DNA of 64,000 nt from Clostridium fessum (lineage in GTDB: Bacteria; Bacillota; Clostridia; Lachnospirales; Lachnospiraceae). A model generated the notes under the pieces. That model had not been told where the DNA came from, ran no database searches, and was given only the letters and a program-made list of their open reading frames with translations. The stretch covers positions 372,001-436,000 of the forward strand of contig NZ_PYLO01000001.1 in assembly GCF_003024715.1 (NCBI RefSeq). Reading direction: 5' to 3'. A program made the translations under genes and the position numbers. This document shows, piece after piece, positions 60,371-64,000 of the stretch (positions within the stretch are counted from its first letter, which is position 1; each line of letters starts with the position of its first letter).

Positions 60371-60408
60371 AAACGACACCCCCATCCGGGCAGTGCCGTT
60401 TTTTTCAA
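60371..60408. terminator. Terminator between cobT region and TolC-like genes
   Basis: AAACG-CAC / GTG-CGTTT hairpin (60371-60402) with a GC-rich loop and one mismatch. T-runs follow on both strands (TTTTTTT on plus, TTTTGTT on minus). On minus it would end the TolC/RND operon. Confidence 0.7.
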
Positions 60409-60481
60409 ACCCATCTTATAAAATTCTATTCCACATATCCATATAAAACATATAATCTTAGGAAGCGCAATCACTTGGTCC

Positions 60482-61858
60482 TCACGCAACCCCTTTCAAC
60501 ATCCACTCATACGCATCATATGCCGTCCGCAGGGAAATCTCGGCAGTCTCTAGTTCTGCTTTTTTCTGCAGATAGGACGCCTCGCCCTGTAAATACGTTG
60601 CTTTATTGATCGCACCGGACTGATACTTGATCTGGGTGGCGCTGTATGTTTTTTCGGCAGACTGGTAGGCTGCCTGCGCCGCGTCGCGTTCTAGGCTTAA
60701 TGCCGCTATCTCAGCGTACTGCTCATCCGCTGAGGCGCTTGCAGCGCTCTCGGCTTCCTCGATCTGCTGGTGGCGCAGCTTGCGCGCCGCATCTCCGGTT
60801 GCGGAGGATCGTCTGGCTGATTTGACACTGGAACTTGCAACGACAGCTGCCGCACGGTCCGCATCCAGATTCATAGAAGCCAGTTCCGTTGCCGATACGG
60901 CTGGAATTTCCCCCAGCGTAATAGAAGTTCCGCTCTTTCCAAGTAAAATGGCAAGCTGGCGCAGCGCCTTATTTGCCTGATCGGTCGTGGATTGTAATGC
61001 TGTCTGGGCGCTTAGCAGGTTTTTCTGAGCCTGCAGCAGATCCGTCTCCGTGCAAAGCCCCGCTGCCAGTTCCCGCTCTTTGCGATCTGCCTGCGCCTGA
61101 TAGTTCTCTGCCGTCTTGGCAGCCGCCTCCACCTCGTCCTGAAGCTGCCGGCAGGTGCCCCACTGGATCTGTGCGGTCTTTACGACCTGCCAGACCGTCC
61201 GGTTTCTGGACGCACGGCTTGACGCCGAATTTAAGGAAGTGAGCGACTTTTTATACTGCTTCGCTGCCATCGACAGCGTTTGTGCATTTCGCTCATAGGT
61301 GCCGATCAGTGCCTCATCTCCGCCCGCATCTTCGAGCTCATCTGCTTTATAGTTCATATCCCGGGCACCGGAAATCATCGCATCGTAGGCTTCCTGGTGG
61401 ACGGCAAGGCTGTCCTGATAACTGTAATCGGCGCTGACAGCCGTTCCATTGCCGCGCCGCACCAGCGCCTCCAGTTCCCCGTACTCTATCACAGAATCCG
61501 CGAGCTGTTCCTCCGTATAGGAGCCGGACTGGCTGGCGATCGTGTTGTCTGCGCTGTTTTCGGTTATGGTGCCATCTTCCAGCGCCGGACCATCTGCCTC
61601 GCTGTCTGAATCACTTTCTGTGCCGGAAATCAAAGGCGTTTTCGCCGCCTGCGCCGGGCTCGATACAAGAATACAAGCCGCCAGGGCAATTCCGATCGAA
61701 CGAGTCAATCTGCTTTTTCCGATTCGTTTCACATTATAACCGTCCAGATGCACATCCAAAGCACTTGCACCGCTTCGGTCTCTTTCTTGCCCCTTGCGCA
61801 TCTTTTGCTCTGTCCCAGCTTCCGCGTTCATCCATTTTCCTTTCAGATTTCGCATCAT
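60482..61858 (-). CDS. TolC family outer-membrane efflux-like protein, second copy
   Basis: 458 residues from ATGATG at 61858 (AAGGGG 7 nt upstream). A basic N-terminal stretch of about 50 residues precedes a hydrophobic, signal-like segment (RSIGIALAACILVSSPAQAA). Two long alpha-helical regions then follow with TolC-like repeats (ALxxxTDQANKALRQLAILLG and the matching C-terminal SATQIKYQSGAINKATYLQGEASYLQKKAEL). Low-complexity acidic region after the signal. Probably works with the RND pump upstream. Start overlaps the end of the previous TolC gene. Confidence 0.8.
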   Translation of the reverse strand: MMRNLKGKWMNAEAGTEQKMRKGQERDRSGASALDVHLDGYNVKRIGKSRLTRSIGIALAACILVSSPAQAAKTPLISGTESDSDSEADGPALEDGTITENSADNTIASQSGSYTEEQLADSVIEYGELEALVRRGNGTAVSADYSYQDSLAVHQEAYDAMISGARDMNYKADELEDAGGDEALIGTYERNAQTLSMAAKQYKKSLTSLNSASSRASRNRTVWQVVKTAQIQWGTCRQLQDEVEAAAKTAENYQAQADRKERELAAGLCTETDLLQAQKNLLSAQTALQSTTDQANKALRQLAILLGKSGTSITLGEIPAVSATELASMNLDADRAAAVVASSSVKSARRSSATGDAARKLRHQQIEEAESAASASADEQYAEIAALSLERDAAQAAYQSAEKTYSATQIKYQSGAINKATYLQGEASYLQKKAELETAEISLRTAYDAYEWMLKGVA

Positions 61859-61872
61859 CCGCCCACCCCTTT

Positions 61873-63063
61873 CTACTGCGTGGACGCCAGACCGCCCACC
61901 GCCCACTGGTAGGCGAGCTGCGCCTGGAGAAGCGACATCGCTGCCGTCTCTTTTGCCACGGATGCCGATTCATAGGAATAGGTTGCGCTCTGGTATGCGT
62001 TCTGGCTGATAAGTCCGGCTGCCAGCTTGCGGTCGTTGGTCTGTTTCGTCTTTTCTTCTAATTCAAGGCTGCGTTTTGCCTGTTCATACTGTGCCTCAGA
62101 CATCTTCAGATTCTGATAAGCCGACTGGACATTCGACTTGACTGCCTCCTTCCCGCTGGTCAGAGTTGTCTGGTACTGCTCTTTAAGGGTGCTTGTCATC
62201 GCATTGTTGACCTGACGTACCAGAATCTTTAACTGATAATTATTTTCCTGTGCTTTCGCAATGTCCTCTTCGAGGTTGACCGATGCACTCATCTGTTCCT
62301 GCGGGTCCGGTAATGCACAGATTTCTACTGATGCGCCATATTTCCATCCAAGCATCTGGCACAGGGATTCCTTCGTCGATGCAATATTGCTCTCCGCCGT
62401 CGTGATGGACGCCTGCGCCTTTAAAAGAGTCTCCTTGGCATCCAGCACATCCGTCTGGGTCGCGCTTCCGGATGAAAGCTTTAAGTTTGCCGTCTCATAG
62501 TCTTTTTCTGCCTTGGACACCTGGTTCTGCACACTCTTTAAGTTTTCCTGGGCATTCCAGTACTGGATCATCAGGTTCTGCGCCTGCTGTACCAACGATT
62601 TCTCGGTCTGCGTATACCCCCACGCCTTAACATTCGCATCATCGACGTTATTATCGCCCTGCTCGCGCATCTGGGTCGCGGAAGCCTCGCTTCTCTGTGC
62701 TGCTGCCAGAGCGGAACCATAATTCGCATCATCTGAATCCGGGTACTCGATGCTGCTCTCGATCTCATCTGCCGCGTCATAATATTCCTGCGCGATCTCA
62801 TTGCTGTCTTTGCCTTGATAATCCTTGTACTCGATCCGGTTCTTCTCCACTGTGCTGTTGTACTCATGGATTAGATCAGCAATCTCGTCAAATTCGAGCT
62901 TATCATCCTGCAGCGAAGCCCATTTTTCTGTAGAATATGCAAATTGCGGGCTGGCTGCCAATACCTGGACCGGCGCACCTGCCGCCAGAAAAAGCCCCAG
63001 TGAGCAGGCTGCTGCACCGGTCGCAATCCGATGCTTCAGACATATTTTTTTATTTCGATTCAT
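61873..63063 (-). CDS. TolC family outer-membrane efflux-like protein, first copy
   Basis: 396 residues from the ATG at 63063 (GGAG 8 nt upstream; a GTG just before is not needed). Signal peptide about residues 12-37 (TGAAACSLGLFLAAGAPVQVLAA). Long coiled-coil alpha-helical repeats, including LSSGSATQTDVLDAKETLLKAQ and LAAGLISQNAYQSATYSYE, are the two TolC structural repeats. It follows the RND gene by about 55 nt. The organism forms spores and otherwise looks monoderm, so the membrane that it spans is unclear. Confidence 0.85.
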   Translation of the reverse strand: MNRNKKICLKHRIATGAAACSLGLFLAAGAPVQVLAASPQFAYSTEKWASLQDDKLEFDEIADLIHEYNSTVEKNRIEYKDYQGKDSNEIAQEYYDAADEIESSIEYPDSDDANYGSALAAAQRSEASATQMREQGDNNVDDANVKAWGYTQTEKSLVQQAQNLMIQYWNAQENLKSVQNQVSKAEKDYETANLKLSSGSATQTDVLDAKETLLKAQASITTAESNIASTKESLCQMLGWKYGASVEICALPDPQEQMSASVNLEEDIAKAQENNYQLKILVRQVNNAMTSTLKEQYQTTLTSGKEAVKSNVQSAYQNLKMSEAQYEQAKRSLELEEKTKQTNDRKLAAGLISQNAYQSATYSYESASVAKETAAMSLLQAQLAYQWAVGGLASTQ

Positions 63064-63120
63064 GTATGTCACTCCATTCCGATATATCTGATTTTAACAA
63101 TTATCCTATTCTGTTTCCAA

Positions 63121-64000
63121 TTAATCTATGTCCGGTATCTCTTCCTTTGCTTTCCGGCTCAGCAGTGCGTAATATACTGGAACCATGAAGAGCGCGACAA
63201 TCACACCTGCGGTCAGACCGCCGATATCTACGATCGCCAGGCCCTGTGTCGTGGAACCGCTGCTTCCGATTGCCAGTGCCATCGGGATCATCGCGAGGAT
63301 GGTTGTCATACTTGTCATCAGAATCGGTCGGATACGGGTCGCACCTGCCTCGATGAGCGCTGTCCGCAGATCCATTGTGGAGCGATACTGGTTGACCGTA
63401 TCCACGTAGAGAATACCGTTATTTACAACAGTTCCGACCAGAATCAGGAAGCCAAGCAGGGACGTCATACTGATGCTGACGCCGGTCAGCTTCAGTAATC
63501 CGAAGGAACCAACCAAACTGAACGGGATGGTCGTCATAACCATGATGGAAAACTTCACAGACTCAAACTGTGCCGCCATGACAACGAATACCAGGAAGAC
63601 TGCAATCGCAATCGCGCGGTACAGGGAGCTGAACTCACTCTTCATCATACGGTCACGGCTGTTCTGCCCAATGCTGATTGTACCGCTTAAGTTCGGAGTA
63701 ATTACCTCACTGTTGATTTGCTGCTGTACATTATCACCGGTGTAATCAGCAGAGATTGTGATCTCATATGCACTGTCGGTTCTGGAAATCGAAGCCGGAC
63801 TGTCCTCAAATACGACATTTGCCACATCGGTCAGTGCCACCTTCTGTCCGTTTGTTCCCGTCAAAATAATATCTTTTATGTTATCAACTGTCTCGTACTC
63901 GCCCTCCGGATACTCAACCGTTACCGTAATGTCCTCGCCGTCAATTTTAAGTGTCGTCGCGTCGATACCGCTCAACATCTGGTTGATCGTCGTTCCGATA
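63121..64000 (-). CDS. RND efflux transporter permease (AcrB/MmpL-type), partial
   Basis: C-terminal 292 codons; the 5' part is outside the window. A periplasmic-loop remnant (DGEDITVTVEYPEGEY..., ALTDVANVVFEDSP) precedes a bundle of membrane helices: IAIAVFLVFVVMAAQFES, then SMTSLLGFLILVGTVVNNGILYVDTVNQY, IRPILMTSMTTILAMIPMAL and VIVALFMVPVYYALLSRKAKEEI. These match the second half of an HAE-1-type AcrB protein. It would export substrates using proton-motive force, with the TolC-like proteins next to it as possible channel partners. Confidence 0.92.
   Translation of the reverse strand, partial: IGTTINQMLSGIDATTLKIDGEDITVTVEYPEGEYETVDNIKDIILTGTNGQKVALTDVANVVFEDSPASISRTDSAYEITISADYTGDNVQQQINSEVITPNLSGTISIGQNSRDRMMKSEFSSLYRAIAIAVFLVFVVMAAQFESVKFSIMVMTTIPFSLVGSFGLLKLTGVSISMTSLLGFLILVGTVVNNGILYVDTVNQYRSTMDLRTALIEAGATRIRPILMTSMTTILAMIPMALAIGSSGSTTQGLAIVDIGGLTAGVIVALFMVPVYYALLSRKAKEEIPDID

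Noticed and set aside
60200-60481. Possible cobalamin riboswitch upstream of cobT
   Set aside because: Looked for the B12-box consensus on the minus strand; not found.
1-64000. CRISPR arrays, tRNA or rRNA genes, prophage
   Set aside because: No regularly spaced repeats, no tRNA cloverleaf or rRNA segment, and no phage structural genes were recognised by eye; a tool scan would be more sensitive.

Overview
The window reads as chromosome of a spore-forming, anaerobic Clostridia bacterium, most likely Lachnospiraceae. The evidence is a small acid-soluble spore protein, a YlbJ-type sporulation membrane protein, CodY, a type III glutamine synthetase, a large homodimer-type pyruvate:ferredoxin oxidoreductase, a non-discriminating AspRS with GatCAB, and Bacillus-like gene order for the housekeeping clusters. 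Base composition is roughly balanced and most genes lie on the minus strand. No rRNA, tRNA, CRISPR array, prophage or intact transposase was seen.

Layout: 1-3.8 kb holds the 5' part of an rRNA methyltransferase, ylbJ, an rsmD-coaD-coiled-coil operon and an alpha/beta SASP. From 4 to 12 kb a long minus-strand block carries translation and RNA genes (ylxM-ffh, rpsP-khpA, rimM-trmD, rplS, lepB-ylqF-rnhB-yraN-pgeF). From 12 to 15 kb a MATE pump and an M24 peptidase diverge. From 15 to 20 kb a T-box leader precedes aspS-gatC-gatA-gatB, which together would make Asn-tRNA(Asn) by the indirect route. From 20 to 28.7 kb lie glnN, purF, codY, topA and dprA, followed by comM. From 31 to 37.6 kb is a purine/molybdenum hydroxylase island: a three-subunit xanthine-dehydrogenase-type enzyme, a ModE-MocA fusion with a palindromic operator candidate, and an NCS2 permease. 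From 38 to 45.8 kb are a lipase-like hydrolase, PFOR, a VanW protein and a PHP phosphoesterase.

From 45.9 to 60.2 kb is tetrapyrrole and late cobalamin synthesis: a HemC-CobA-HemD triple fusion, sirC, cobH, cobQ, cobD, cbiB, a short CobU paralogue, cobS, cobU and cobT. It is interrupted by two unknown small genes, an AlaX-type editing enzyme and a Cys-rich miniprotein. Most ring-contraction genes are absent, so they must lie elsewhere or be missing. The last 3.5 kb holds two TolC-like genes and the 3' part of an RND pump.

The most striking non-coding signals are two repeat families. One is a 133-bp MITE with GTAACTGTTCAGT termini and perfect 8-bp target duplications. It occurs as an inverted pair around cobD and as an internally deleted 61-bp copy in the sirC leader, and looks IS66-like. 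The other is a palindromic element found four times, each time directly after the U-tract of a minus-strand intrinsic terminator; its flanks co-vary so that the hairpin is kept. One copy lies inside the aspS leader, so that transcript meets three terminator-like hairpins before the first gene.
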